Assembly (NCBI GenBank): GCA_964643885.1
Contig: CAZXUI010000014.1
Coordinates: 7,432-71,431 of the forward strand
DNA length: 64,000 nucleotides
Source: CAADGL01 sp964643885
Lineage (GTDB): Bacteria; Planctomycetota; Phycisphaerae; UBA1845; Fen-1342
Direction: 5' to 3'
Part shown: positions 1 through 9,455 of the stretch, one piece after another
Numbering within the stretch: position 1 is the stretch's first letter
Layout of the letters: each line of letters begins with the position of its first letter
Notes under the pieces: generated by a model
Database searches by the model: none
Seen by the model: the letters and a program-made list of their open reading frames with translations, nothing else
What the model was told of the DNA's origin: nothing
Made by a program: the position numbers and the translations under genes

Positions 1-2229
1 CCCCAGCCGCTGCAAGTAGGCGATCAGCGCGATCACTTGCTTGTCCTCGTAGCCCGCTTCGCCGCCCTGCTCGACGATCTGCTTGCCGAGCTGCGCGGCC
101 TGCGCGCGGGCCAACTCGGCCGCACGCCCCACCTCCTGCCCGTACGGAACGCCCAGCCGCACCATCGCCCGCACTTTGGCCTCGATCCCCTCGAAATCCA
201 GCCGCCGCTCGAGCAGATGCGCGTAGGACGGCATGATCGTCTTGGGCTCCGTCTGCCGCGGGTCCTGGAAGTGCAGCACGTGCCAGTAGCTCGACTGCTT
301 GCCGCCCTCGCGGGCCAGGTCCGGTCCGATCCGCCGGCTGCCCCACTGGAAGGGATGGTCGTAGATGAACTCGCCCGGCTTGCTGTACTCGCCGTAGCGC
401 TGCGTCTCGGCGATCAGCGGCCGGATCATCTGCGAGTGGCAGTTGTAGCATCCCTCGGCGATGTAGATGTCGCGCCCGGCCAGCTCCAGCGGCGTATACG
501 GCCTGACCGCCGCGATCGTCGGCACGTTCGAGCGGATCAGAAACGTCGGCACGATCTCGAACAGCGAGGCGACCACGACTGCGATCGTCGTCCAGACCGT
601 GAAGGTCAACGGCAGCCGCTCCCAGCGCCGGTGCCAGCCGAGCTGGCTGAAAATATCCAGCCGGTGCGCCAGCTTCACCACGTGGCCGCCGATGCGCGAG
701 CGCCGCCGCGGCTCGTCGACATATTCGGCCGCCAGCGCCGGCGCCTCGTGCACGGGCTCGTCGTAGATCGCCGGCCGGGTCCGCCAGGTCATGAACATGT
801 TCACGGCCAGCAGCACGACGCCGGCCAGATACATCGCCCCGCCCAGGGCCCGAATCCAGTACATCGGCATCAGGGCGACGACGGACTCGATGAAGGTCCA
901 GGTGAGGTTGCCGCTGGAATCGAACGCCCGCCACATCAGGCCTTCGGTCAGGCCGGCCACGTAAATCGCGATGATGTAGAGCAGGATGCCGATCGTACCC
1001 AGCCAGAAGTGGATGTTCGCGGCCTTCGGGCTCCAGAGCTTCGTCTGAAACAGTCGCGGCAGCAGCCAGTAGATCATGCCAAACGTCATGAAGCCGTTCC
1101 AGCCCAGGGCGCCGGCGTGCACGTGCGAGATGGTCCAGTTCGTGTAGTGGCTGAGCGCGTTGACGCTCTTGATGCTCAGCATCGGTCCCTCGAAGGTCGA
1201 CATGCCGTAGAAGGTGATGCCGACGACGAAGAACTTGAGCACCGGATCGGTCGCCACGCGCTGCCACGCCCCGCGCAGCGTCAGCAGGCCGTTGATCATG
1301 CCCCCCCAGCTCGGCATCCACAGCATGAGGCTGAAGAGCATCCCCAGCGAGCTGGCCCATTCCGGCAGCGCCGTGTAGTGAAGGTGGTGCGGACCGGCCC
1401 AGATGTAGATGAACACCAGCGACCAGAAGTGTACGATGCTCAGCCGGTAGCTGAACACCGGCCGCTCGGCCGCCTTCGGCAGGAAATAGTACATCAGCCC
1501 CAGGAAGGGCGTCGTCAGAAAGAACGCGACCGCGTTGTGGCCGTACCACCACTGCATGAACGCGTCCTGCACGCCCGCGTAGACCGGGTAGCTCTTGAGC
1601 CAGCCGGCCGGCACCGACAGGCTGTTGAAGATGTGCAGGACGGCCACCGTCACGATCGTCGCGATGTAGAACCAGATCGCGACGTACAGGTGCCGCTCGC
1701 GCCGCACGGCCAGTGTGCCGAAGAAGTTCACCGCGAAGATCACCCACACCAGCGCGATCGCGACATCGATCGGCCACTCCAGCTCGGCGTATTCCTTGGC
1801 CTGCGTAAAGCCCAGCGGCAGCGTCACGGCGGCCGCGACGATGATCGCCTGCCAGCCCCAGAAGTGCGCCCAGCTCATCCAGTCGCTGAAGATGCGCGTC
1901 TTGCACAACCGCTGCGTCGAGTAGTAGATCGCGGTGAAGAACGCATTGCCCGCGAAGGCGAAGATGGCCGCGTTCGTGTGCAGCGGCCGCAGCCGGCCGA
2001 AGCCCAGCTCGGCGATCCCCAGCCCGAGCTGCGGGATCACCAGCTCCAGTGCGACGAACAGCCCGGCCAGCATCGCCACCAGTCCCCAAACGAGCGTCGC
2101 CAGCATGAACGCACGGCTGATGGCCTCGTTATAGACGTACTGTTGGAGTCGCTCGGCCGTCGGGCGAGCCTCCGCCCGGGGCGGGGATTCAGCCGTCGGT
2201 TGCGATTCGACGCGCGTTGCGATGGACAT
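1..2229 (-). CDS. ccoNO: cbb3-type cytochrome c oxidase, fused subunits I and II (CcoN-CcoO), 3' part cut by window edge
   Basis: Terminal oxidase of the inner membrane that reduces O2 and pumps protons. Reading leftward from ATG 2229, the first ~500 residues are a CcoN heme-copper subunit. It has the heme-ligand motif RLRPLHTNAAIFAF, the active-site region QWWYGHNAVAFF, the CuB histidines in AGPHHLHYTALP and the second heme pair in SHVHAGALGW. After a linker at about residue 540, one transmembrane segment leads into a CcoO-like cytochrome c with the heme motif CYNCHSQMIRP near residue 593. N and O are one polypeptide here, an arrangement known in some Bacteroidetes and Planctomycetes. The frame is open to base 1, so the C-terminus and any ccoP lie outside. 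A good promoter lies upstream at 2357-2385. Confidence 0.93.
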   Translation of the reverse strand, partial: MSIATRVESQPTAESPPRAEARPTAERLQQYVYNEAISRAFMLATLVWGLVAMLAGLFVALELVIPQLGLGIAELGFGRLRPLHTNAAIFAFAGNAFFTAIYYSTQRLCKTRIFSDWMSWAHFWGWQAIIVAAAVTLPLGFTQAKEYAELEWPIDVAIALVWVIFAVNFFGTLAVRRERHLYVAIWFYIATIVTVAVLHIFNSLSVPAGWLKSYPVYAGVQDAFMQWWYGHNAVAFFLTTPFLGLMYYFLPKAAERPVFSYRLSIVHFWSLVFIYIWAGPHHLHYTALPEWASSLGMLFSLMLWMPSWGGMINGLLTLRGAWQRVATDPVLKFFVVGITFYGMSTFEGPMLSIKSVNALSHYTNWTISHVHAGALGWNGFMTFGMIYWLLPRLFQTKLWSPKAANIHFWLGTIGILLYIIAIYVAGLTEGLMWRAFDSSGNLTWTFIESVVALMPMYWIRALGGAMYLAGVVLLAVNMFMTWRTRPAIYDEPVHEAPALAAEYVDEPRRRSRIGGHVVKLAHRLDIFSQLGWHRRWERLPLTFTVWTTIAVVVASLFEIVPTFLIRSNVPTIAAVRPYTPLELAGRDIYIAEGCYNCHSQMIRPLIAETQRYGEYSKPGEFIYDHPFQWGSRRIGPDLAREGGKQSSYWHVLHFQDPRQTEPKTIMPSYAHLLERRLDFEGIEAKVRAMVRLGVPYGQEVGRAAELARAQAAQLGKQIVEQGGEAGYEDKQVIALIAYLQRLG

Positions 2230-2356
2230 CAAAGGAGCCCTTCCACTGCCTTTCCGGCCGTGCCGTGTTTCGGCCGGGAAGACCCTTGCTGACGTTCGTC
2301 CGGCCCGTCGGACGTCACCAGATAAGCTGACCCGCTACTCATGAAGTCATTTCGAC

Positions 2357-2385
2357 ATTATGTAGATTCGGAATGAGCGCGTCAA
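2357..2385 (-). promoter_or_regulatory. Sigma-70-type promoter of ccoNO
   Basis: Read on the minus strand: -35 TTGACG (2385-2380), a 17-nt spacer, and -10 CATAAT (2362-2357). This places the transcription start near 2349, about 120 nt before the ccoNO ATG. It lies in a locally AT-rich stretch of an otherwise GC-rich window. Confidence 0.6.
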
Positions 2386-2479
2386 GCCGAACTGGCGGGC
2401 CAAGGCGGTGGGACGGTATCTTTCGGGACGTCGCTTGGCCTGGAGCCGGCCGCTTCGCCCTGTTCTTAATATCCATAAC

Positions 2480-2496
2480 ATCTTTTTAGTAAAGAT
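2480..2496. promoter_or_regulatory. Perfect inverted repeat, candidate Rrf2 operator
   Basis: ATCTTT-TTAGT-AAAGAT is a perfect 6-5-6 inverted repeat in an AT-rich island between the divergent ccoNO and Rrf2 genes. Rrf2 dimers bind AT-rich inverted repeats of this size, so it is a reasonable operator for the adjacent regulator. That assignment is inference. Confidence 0.4.
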
Positions 2497-2582
2497 TTTA
2501 CGGAGATTCCAACCGCCCGATTCGGCCCGCTGGCAGTCATACCGAGACCCCGTTCGCTCACCCGAACCGCTCGGAATTGATG

Positions 2583-2610
2583 TTGACTAGCTGACCTTGT
2601 GGTAATAAAT
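2583..2610 (+). promoter_or_regulatory. Candidate promoter of the Rrf2 gene
   Basis: TTGACT (2583-2588), a 16-nt spacer and ATAAAT (2605-2610), the latter within TAATAAAT. The predicted start is about 20 nt upstream of the ATG, with AGGA elements just before the start codon. Confidence 0.4.
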
Positions 2611-2636
2611 TAGCGCTGGGTTATCAGGATAGGACC

Positions 2637-3095
2637 ATGCTCAGCCAGGCCGTGGGATATGCCGCTACCGCACTCGGACGCATCGCCGCGGCCGGCGGGG
2701 CGCCGGTCCTGATCAAGGACGTGGCCGAGGATTGCGAGATTCCCCAGGCCTACCTCGCGAAGATCATTCACACGCTGGCCCGCAAGGGTATCGTGCTGAC
2801 GCAGCGCGGCGTGGGCGGCGGCGTCACGCTCGCCCTGGCTCCCGCCGAGCTGACGCTCTACGACCTTTGCGTGGCCCTTGACGACCCGATCGTGCAGAAG
2901 CGCTGCATGCTCGGCATCGCGCCTTGTTCCGACGAGCGCGCCTGCCCCGCCCACCGCTTCTGGACCGCCCACCGGCAGAAGCAGATCGAGTTCCTCGAGT
3001 CCACGACGGTGGCCGACGTGGCCGCCTTCGAGACCCGCCGCCGCTGGCGACATCTCAGCGACGACGCCCACGCACCCGAAGCCGCCGCAGACTGA
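2637..3095 (+). CDS. Rrf2-family transcriptional regulator with three-cysteine cluster motif
   Basis: 152-residue winged-helix regulator of the Rrf2 family (IscR/NsrR/RsrR type). The DNA-binding half is at about residues 1-65, with a wing motif RGVGGGV. Three cysteines at 90, 97 and 103 (C-x6-C-x5-C) match the position of the Fe-S ligands in sensing members of the family, so it probably holds a redox- or NO-sensitive cluster. It is divergent from ccoNO, with an inverted repeat and promoters between them, so control of the oxidase and of itself is likely (inference). NsrR-like is the closest description by cysteine spacing, but the ligand is not provable here. Its end converges on the GH20 gene with 15 nt between. 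Confidence 0.85.
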   Translation: MLSQAVGYAATALGRIAAAGGAPVLIKDVAEDCEIPQAYLAKIIHTLARKGIVLTQRGVGGGVTLALAPAELTLYDLCVALDDPIVQKRCMLGIAPCSDERACPAHRFWTAHRQKQIEFLESTTVADVAAFETRRRWRHLSDDAHAPEAAAD

Positions 3096-3110
3096 CCGCG
3101 GCCCCGCCGG

Positions 3111-5645
3111 CTACTCCAGCTCGAACCGCCTCACGATCAGCCAAAACGCCTGGTCCGCCACGGCCCGCAGGCGCACGGCAGACACCGGCCGGCCGGCCAG
3201 AGCCACACTCACCGCTCCGTGCTCGAACCGCCCGACGGCCTCGAACCGCTCACCGTCCTCCGAGATTTCCAGCACGCCGCGGTGCAGGATGTGATACGGC
3301 TGCCTCGCGGTGCCCGTTTCCACCCGAACATGCCGCAGCCTGACCGGCCGCTCGAATCGCAGCCCGAGCTCGTCGCCGGTCCGCAGCTCGCGCCGGCTCC
3401 AGAAATACTCGTCCGGACTCGGGTCGAACGCCCGCTTGGCGTAGTGGTCCTTGTTGACGGGCAGCGAGGTCACGATGCCGGCCGCCCAGGGCAGCACGAC
3501 ATAGCGAGCCTCTGCGAGCGGCCCGGGGGGAGCGTCCTCGAACAACGCCCGGGCGCGAATCGTCGTCGTCTGCTCGATCCGCAGCGGGCGGTCGAGCCGC
3601 GGAGAATGCGCCCCCGGCTCGCTTCCATCGGAGGTATAGCGCACGACCGCGCCGCGCCGCAGTGGCTGGGCGCGAACCTCGCCGCCGGCGGGCAGCAGCT
3701 CCACGTCCGACGGCTCCAGCAGCACGCCGCCGGCCAGACGAACCAGCGAATCGGTCAGCCCGTCGAACCGCCGCAGCACGCGCTCAAGCGACGACTCGCG
3801 GCTCTCTCGCCGCCACAGCCGCTCGTACTCCGCCCGCAGCGCACGCGCCTCGTCGACAAGCGCAGTAACAGACCGTTGTACGGCCACTTCCTCCAGCTTT
3901 CCCCGCGCGGCCCACCGCAAGGCCCGGATCGCCCGCACGCGCCCGGCCAGCAGTCGCAACCGCCGCGCGGCGAAGGTGGCCGCGTCGAGCACGTCCGCAT
4001 TCGCAGCCGCCGTCTCGCGCGCCGCGCGCAGCTCCTCGATCGCCTCCGAGCACAATTCGTCGAGCTCGCGCGCAGCCCGGTCCGCCCCCTCCCGCGCCGC
4101 CACGTCATACGCATCCCGCCAGATCCACTGCGTCTGCAACCCCGCCGCAAGCTCGTTCTCACCGGCCGTGCTCAGGCGCAACATCGCGCCGGCCACGCCC
4201 TTCCCCTCACTACCGAAGAACTGCCGCTCGAAACCCGCCAGCCACTGGCCGACCGCGGCCGACTGCAAGCCCGTCTCCAGCCGCGCGGCCGCATCCTGCG
4301 GATTCCACGCGGCCGCCGCACCCCACGCCAGCGGCAGCCAGTTGTATGCAAACAGGTTCTCGCCGTCGTCATCCCAGGTCGTGTTCAGCATGCCGATCGC
4401 CCCGTGCCGCTCGCCGTCGCGCACGAAGCGGGCGATGTTCACCAGCGCCGCCGGCAGGTCCGGCCACAACCGCTTCCAGCACTGCACCCCCGGGCAGACG
4501 ATCACGGGCAGGCCCAGCTCCGCAAACGGCCGCACCCGCTGCTCGAAACTGTCGGCCGGCTCGTAGCCCCACGAGAGCACGATCAGGCCGCGCGGCAGCT
4601 TCGGCACGATCTCGCGATGATGCAGCGCGATATCGCCCCACATCAGCGGCGTCTTGCCGTGCGCCCGCAGCAGCTCCGCGACGCGGGCGATGTGCCGCGC
4701 GTAGACCTCGCCGATCCCCTCCCGCTCGACCAGCTCGCGGCTCGCGCCGCCGCCGAGGCCCTCGGTCTCGTCGCAGTTGATCACGAAGAGCGGGCTGGCG
4801 TACGCCGGCGCGATCTCGGCGAAGGCGTCCGCCAGAAACGCATAGCTCTCTTCGACGGCCGGGCTGAGCACGCGGCCGGCCTCGCCGAGGTGCTCATAGC
4901 CGGGCGTCGACAGGATGTGCTGGAAATGCCCGAACGACTGGAAATTCCCCGCGATCTCGACCTGGTAGTCGCGGGCGTAGGCGACCAGCTCGCGCACCTC
5001 ACCGGCCGTCAGGCCGTCCGCCGGGGCGAGCCGCGGATGCCGATCCAGGCGAAAGACGTGCTCCGTATAGAGCGTCAGCAGGTTGAGCTTGAACGCCGCC
5101 AGCGCCCGCACCTGCCGCTTGAGATGATCGAGCGTCGGAATCGGCCCGCGGCTGATGTCGTCCTGCCAGCCGCGATATCGCAGCGCCGGCCAATCGACGA
5201 TCCGCCGGCACGCGACCGGCCCGCCCGCCGCCGCGCGCACGAGCTGCACGAGCGTCTGCACACCGTAGAATAGCCCCGCGTTCGTCGCCGCCGCGATCGC
5301 AACGCCGCGCGGCGAAACGACGAGGGAATACCCTTCCTCCCACCCCGCGGCCGGCAATTCTTCCAGGGCCGCGACCGCCTCGCGCTCCATCGGAGCGCGC
5401 GGGCGTCCCGCCCGCTCTTCTCCGACCGCGGAATCGCCGCCCGCGCGAACGAGGACGATGTCCGCCTCGCCGCCCGCCTCGGCGACGCGCCCCGCGCGGC
5501 CCCCCGCCTCGCGCAACTGCTCGCACAGGTGTCGGATCAGGAATGCGTCGTATTCATCCGGGCCGGCGACCGCGATACGCAGGTCCGCCGGCAGCGCCCA
5601 CGCCCCCGCCCGCTCCTCGAGCAACCTCGGCGCCGGAATCAGCAT
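3111..5645 (-). CDS. Glycoside hydrolase family 20-like protein (beta-hexosaminidase type)
   Basis: 844 residues. An N-terminal alpha/beta domain (about 1-150) resembles the GH20b non-catalytic domain. A TIM-barrel domain follows with RYRGWQDDISRG, NFQSFGHFQHIL and the acidic pair in INCDETEGLGGG near residue 290, in the place of the GH20 catalytic Asp-Glu. After a helical stretch, residues from about 665 resemble the chitobiase C-terminal beta domain (YTSDGSEPG), followed by a discoidin-like end. No clear signal peptide is seen at the chosen ATG. It would release terminal hexosamines, but the substrate is unknown. It is last in the leftward cytochrome/DUF1501 cluster, 30 nt after the preceding gene, which suggests a role in glycan use. 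The DE motif context is atypical, so a divergent GH20 clade is possible. Confidence 0.72.
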   Translation of the reverse strand: MLIPAPRLLEERAGAWALPADLRIAVAGPDEYDAFLIRHLCEQLREAGGRAGRVAEAGGEADIVLVRAGGDSAVGEERAGRPRAPMEREAVAALEELPAAGWEEGYSLVVSPRGVAIAAATNAGLFYGVQTLVQLVRAAAGGPVACRRIVDWPALRYRGWQDDISRGPIPTLDHLKRQVRALAAFKLNLLTLYTEHVFRLDRHPRLAPADGLTAGEVRELVAYARDYQVEIAGNFQSFGHFQHILSTPGYEHLGEAGRVLSPAVEESYAFLADAFAEIAPAYASPLFVINCDETEGLGGGASRELVEREGIGEVYARHIARVAELLRAHGKTPLMWGDIALHHREIVPKLPRGLIVLSWGYEPADSFEQRVRPFAELGLPVIVCPGVQCWKRLWPDLPAALVNIARFVRDGERHGAIGMLNTTWDDDGENLFAYNWLPLAWGAAAAWNPQDAAARLETGLQSAAVGQWLAGFERQFFGSEGKGVAGAMLRLSTAGENELAAGLQTQWIWRDAYDVAAREGADRAARELDELCSEAIEELRAARETAAANADVLDAATFAARRLRLLAGRVRAIRALRWAARGKLEEVAVQRSVTALVDEARALRAEYERLWRRESRESSLERVLRRFDGLTDSLVRLAGGVLLEPSDVELLPAGGEVRAQPLRRGAVVRYTSDGSEPGAHSPRLDRPLRIEQTTTIRARALFEDAPPGPLAEARYVVLPWAAGIVTSLPVNKDHYAKRAFDPSPDEYFWSRRELRTGDELGLRFERPVRLRHVRVETGTARQPYHILHRGVLEISEDGERFEAVGRFEHGAVSVALAGRPVSAVRLRAVADQAFWLIVRRFELE

Positions 5646-5675
5646 CCATGCCTCCGCAACCGCTCGCCCCGCCCG

Positions 5676-7556
5676 CTAGCCCGCCAGGCACTTCTCGCAC
5701 ACCTTCCCCGCCGCGGCCGCCTCGACGCAGCAGGGATGATCGCACGTCCGCCCGGCCGCCTGCGCCTCCGCACAACACTTGGGCTTGGCCGGCGCGTCCG
5801 CCGCAACCGCGGGCGCCTCGGCCGGCAGCGGCGATCCCAGGTTGATCTCGATCTCCGGCCGCGCGGCCGCCACGCGCTGCGCACCGGCCGGCGTGACAGC
5901 CGTTTGCCACAGGAAGACCTTGCGCAGCTTCGGCAGGCCGGCCAGCACGCCGACCCCCGCGTCGCTGACCCGCGTCGCATACAGATTGAGCGACTCCAGC
6001 TCGGCCAGACCCGTCAGGTGCCGCAGGCCCGCATCGCTCACCGCCGTCCGCGCCAGGCCCAGCCGCGCGACGCGTGGAAAACGCGTCAACCCGCGCAGAC
6101 CCTCATCCGTCACGCTCGTTCCGCCCAGCTCGAGCCACGCCAGCACCGGCTCCAGCCCGACTAGCAGTTCTAGCTCAGAATCGCCCGCATACGTACCCAG
6201 AACGGCCAGGTTCACAGCCACCTGCTCGCTGTCGGCCGCGATCCGCGCGGCGTGCCCGCCCCGTGCCCGGATCGCCGCCATCGCTGCATCCCGCACCGCC
6301 CGCTGCTCGTCACTCAGCACGATCACGGCCGCCGCCGGCCGCTCGATGCGCCCCTGCTCGCCCGCCCTGTCGGCCGCCTCAGCGCCCGCGCCGCCCTCCG
6401 ATCGTTGCTCCGCGCGGCCGCCACCGCCTGCCCGCCCGCCCTCGGGCTGCGCCGAGTCCGCCCCGCGCTCCGCCTCCGCGCCGCCGAGTTGCAGAATCCA
6501 CCGCCGCAGCAGCTCGATCTGCTCGGGCGAGAGCGGCTCGCCTTCCTGCGGCATAATGTCGATGTCATCCGGCGGCAGCGATACGCGGATGATCAGCTCG
6601 CTCGCCTCCGGATCGCCCGGGATGATCACCTCGTCCTTGGCCAGCGCATTCTCGAGCGAATCCAGCCGCAGCCGCGCCGACTGCTCCTCCGCTCCGTGGC
6701 ATTCGACGCACCGCGCCAGGAAGATCGGCAGAATCTCCTGCTCGAAATCGATCGCCCCCGACGCCGCGGAGCCTTCGGCGGACTCCGGCGCAGTCGCCGC
6801 CCCGCCGATTTCGGCCGGGCTCGACTGCGGCCGCGTCGCCGGCCCCGGCAACGTCGTCACCGGCCGCGGCCGGCGCGACTCGAAGACCGCCGTGTAATAG
6901 CCCGACCCGTAGACGAGCGTGCCGCCCAGGTGGCCGACGAACCCCACCAGCCCGGCCACGACCAGAAGGCCCGCCCGGTATGTCATCCGCGGCCAGCGCC
7001 AGCCCAAGCGCGAGACCTGTCCCGCGCCGGCCGCGACGCACGCCAGTGCCGTGACGGTGATGCCCAGCCAGCGGTGCCAGAAGATGGTCGGCGCGTCGCT
7101 GCTCGCGTGTGATTCCAGCTCGGCGTTGAGCCACCCGAACCACGACGCGACGACGGCCGCGGCCGCGCCCAGCGTCAGACACGCCAGCGCCGCAGGCGAG
7201 ATCGCCGCTCGGGCCGCCGCCGAGTCGCGCCCGGCCGAGTCGCTCCCGGCCGCGCCGCGCGTCGCGTACGTGCCGGTCTCCGCGCTACGCGTTTCACCGT
7301 CGCCCGACCCGTGCGACACCGCGCGCTCAGCGGCGGCAGGCGCCGGCGCGCCGCGCCGCCCGCGCACCATGGCCGCCAGCTCGAACAGCGCCGCCGTCAT
7401 CAGCAGCGCGATCGGAAAGTGAATCACGACGGGATGCAGCCGTCCCAGCAGCCGCCACCAGGGCGAGACCTCCTCGCCCGCAGCGCCCAGGACCATCGCC
7501 CCGAGCAGCACCCAGCCCGCCGCCGCCAGACCCGCCGCCAACCGTTCCACTCGCAT
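5676..7556 (-). CDS. Membrane-anchored Planctomycete cytochrome c with DUF2231, leucine-rich repeats and Cys-rich tail
   Basis: 626 residues from ATG 7556. A longer reading upstream would run into a repeat array and is rejected. Order: a DUF2231-like membrane domain with a HPVVIHFPIALLM segment (about 20-60) and further transmembrane helices to about 200. A PSCyt1-type heme domain follows (LPIFLARCVECHGAEE, with MPQEGEPLS as the distal Met region), near residues 270-350. Then come a low-complexity linker, leucine-rich repeats (LTGLAELESLNLYATRVSDAG), and a tail with seven cysteines arranged CC, C, CC, C, C. Such proteins are characteristic of Planctomycetes, but their electron partner is not established. 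The tail could bind metal (inference). It sits between DUF1501 and GH20 genes on the same strand. Confidence 0.82.
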   Translation of the reverse strand: MRVERLAAGLAAAGWVLLGAMVLGAAGEEVSPWWRLLGRLHPVVIHFPIALLMTAALFELAAMVRGRRGAPAPAAAERAVSHGSGDGETRSAETGTYATRGAAGSDSAGRDSAAARAAISPAALACLTLGAAAAVVASWFGWLNAELESHASSDAPTIFWHRWLGITVTALACVAAGAGQVSRLGWRWPRMTYRAGLLVVAGLVGFVGHLGGTLVYGSGYYTAVFESRRPRPVTTLPGPATRPQSSPAEIGGAATAPESAEGSAASGAIDFEQEILPIFLARCVECHGAEEQSARLRLDSLENALAKDEVIIPGDPEASELIIRVSLPPDDIDIMPQEGEPLSPEQIELLRRWILQLGGAEAERGADSAQPEGGRAGGGGRAEQRSEGGAGAEAADRAGEQGRIERPAAAVIVLSDEQRAVRDAAMAAIRARGGHAARIAADSEQVAVNLAVLGTYAGDSELELLVGLEPVLAWLELGGTSVTDEGLRGLTRFPRVARLGLARTAVSDAGLRHLTGLAELESLNLYATRVSDAGVGVLAGLPKLRKVFLWQTAVTPAGAQRVAAARPEIEINLGSPLPAEAPAVAADAPAKPKCCAEAQAAGRTCDHPCCVEAAAAGKVCEKCLAG

Positions 7557-7585
7557 CGAATCCGCCTGAACCGATCCGCCACCTC

Positions 7586-7711
7586 GCCGCGTGCTGCGGG
7601 CGTCTCGCCCGCCACTTCCGGGTGGTACGGGCATCTCGCCCGTCTTCTCTGGGTGGTACGGGCGTCTCGCCCGTCACTTCCGGGTGGTACGGGCGTCTCG
7701 CCCGTACCGTT
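7586..7711. repeat. Four tandem 31-bp units with palindromic core (stem-GTCTC-stem)
   Basis: Palindromic cores start at 7596, 7627, 7658 and 7689, exactly 31 bp apart. Three are ACGGGC-GTCTC-GCCCGT or the ATCTC variant. The first is GCGGGC-GTCTC-GCCCGC, where both sides of the stem changed and pairing is kept. Each is joined by a linker like CACTTCCGGGTGGT. The rest of the intergenic stretch, 7712-7978, shows nothing else I can name. Confidence 0.85.
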
Positions 7712-7978
7712 CCCATTGAGCCGCGACCAAGTATGATCCGAGCCCCGACCGCTCGTCCCGGACACCATGTGCCCGAGGTATCGGAGCGGCCTGGGGCCAT
7801 AATCCCCTCCCGCGCCCACGCGCGAAATCACGACCACCTATTTCCAGCCCACACGCTCTCTCCGGCTGCCTGCCCCCGATGATATCCCCCAATACGAACC
7901 CAAACCCACTCCGCCCGCTCGCTCTCACGCTCGCGGCTCTGATCCTCGGCGAGACGCGGAAGCCATCGGCGCATGCTC

Positions 7979-9448
7979 TCACGCCAGCAGCGCCGGCACG
8001 ATCCGCCCATGCACATCCGTCAATCGAAAATCCCGCCCCTGAAACCGGAACGTGAGCCGTTCGTGATCGATCCCCAGCGTGTGCAGCACCGTCGCATTCA
8101 GATCATGGATGTGCACCGGGTCCGCGACCACGTTATATCCGAACTCATCCGTCTCGCCGTACACGACGCCCGGCCGAATCCCCCCGCCCGCCATCCACAT
8201 CGAGAAGCACCGCCCGTGATGATCGCGCCCGTGGCCCGGGTCCTCCGGCGTGCCTTGGCAGTAGACCGTCCGGCCGAACTCCCCGCCCCAGATGACCAGC
8301 GTCTCATCCAGCAGCCCGCGCTGCTTAAGGTCCAGCACCAGCCCCGCCGACGCCTGGTCGACGTCCTTGCACTGCTTGGGAAGCGCGGTTCCCAGCGCAA
8401 AATGCTGATCCCACCCGCGGTGAAAGAGCTGCACGAATCGCACGCCGCGCTCGATCAGCCGCCGCGCCATCACGCAGTTCCACGCGAAGCTCCCCGGCCG
8501 CCGCGCATCCTCACCATAGAGCCGGAACGTGCTCTCCGGCTCACTCGACAGGTCCGCCAGCTCCGGCACCGACATCTGCATGCGGTAGGCCATCTCGTAC
8601 TGGCTGATTCGCGTGTTGATCTCCGGATCCCCGAAGCTCTCATACGCGATCCTGTTCAGCTTCGCGGCCGCATCGAGCATCCGCCGACGCGTCGCCCGGT
8701 CGATCCCCGGCGGATCCGAAAGATAGAGCACCGGATCACCCGACCCGCGGAACTTGACCCCCTGGTGATTCGTCGGCAGAAACCCACTGCCCCACAGCCG
8801 ATCGAACAGCGGCTGGGCGTCCGGCCGGCCCGTCCCCTGCGAGATGAAGACCACGAACGCCGGCAGATCGCTGTTCTCACTGCCCAGCCCGTAGCTCAGC
8901 CACGCCCCCAGGCTCGGCCGCCCGCTCTGCTGATGGCCGGTCTGAATGTACGTCACGGCCGGGTCGTGGTTGATCGCCTCCGTATGCACGCTCCGCACCA
9001 GCGCGATCTCGTCCACGATGCCCGCGATGTGCGGCAGCAGCTCGCTCACCCACACGCCGCTGCGGCCGTGCTGGGTGAACTTGAACTGCGAGCCGAGGAG
9101 CTGAAGCCGCGCCTGGCCCGACGTCATCCCCGTGATCCGCTGCCCCATCCGCACGGAATCCGGCAGGTCCTGACCGTGCATCTCGCGCATCCGCGGCTTG
9201 TAATCGAACAGATCGAGCTGCGACGGCCCCCCGGACATGAACAGGTAGACCGCCCGCTTGGCCTTGGGCGCAAAATGCGGTACGCGCAGCCGCCCGGCCG
9301 CCGCGGCCGACGCCGCCGCCGGCCCGTCGGCGAACAGCCGTGGATTCAGCAGCCCCGCCAGAGCGGCCGCGCCGATCCCCGCGGCCGCCCGCCCGAAAAG
9401 CTGCCGCCGCGTCATCAACAGATCGAATTCGCGTCGTACGATGTCCAT
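7979..9448 (-). CDS. DUF1501 (sulfatase-like) protein with Tat signal
   Basis: 489 residues. The N-terminus has TRRQLFGRAAAGIGAAALAG, a twin-arginine-type signal, so the protein is likely exported folded. The body is DUF1501, an alkaline-phosphatase/sulfatase-like fold common in Planctomycetes. Recognisable segments are FMSGGPSQLDLFDYKP, SVHTEAINHDPA, WGGEFGRT and the final HTLGIDHERL. The biochemical role of the family is not settled. It starts 7 nt after the stop of the PSCyt/DUF1553 gene; the two are almost always paired in Planctomycetes and are probably cotranscribed here. Confidence 0.92.
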   Translation of the reverse strand: MDIVRREFDLLMTRRQLFGRAAAGIGAAALAGLLNPRLFADGPAAASAAAAGRLRVPHFAPKAKRAVYLFMSGGPSQLDLFDYKPRMREMHGQDLPDSVRMGQRITGMTSGQARLQLLGSQFKFTQHGRSGVWVSELLPHIAGIVDEIALVRSVHTEAINHDPAVTYIQTGHQQSGRPSLGAWLSYGLGSENSDLPAFVVFISQGTGRPDAQPLFDRLWGSGFLPTNHQGVKFRGSGDPVLYLSDPPGIDRATRRRMLDAAAKLNRIAYESFGDPEINTRISQYEMAYRMQMSVPELADLSSEPESTFRLYGEDARRPGSFAWNCVMARRLIERGVRFVQLFHRGWDQHFALGTALPKQCKDVDQASAGLVLDLKQRGLLDETLVIWGGEFGRTVYCQGTPEDPGHGRDHHGRCFSMWMAGGGIRPGVVYGETDEFGYNVVADPVHIHDLNATVLHTLGIDHERLTFRFQGRDFRLTDVHGRIVPALLA

Positions 9449-9455
9449 CGGCCGT

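Noticed and set aside
37..2292. 751-residue plus-strand open frame
   Set aside because: It is the antisense shadow of ccoNO: Arg/His/Pro-rich with no motif, while the minus strand encodes a full heme-copper oxidase.
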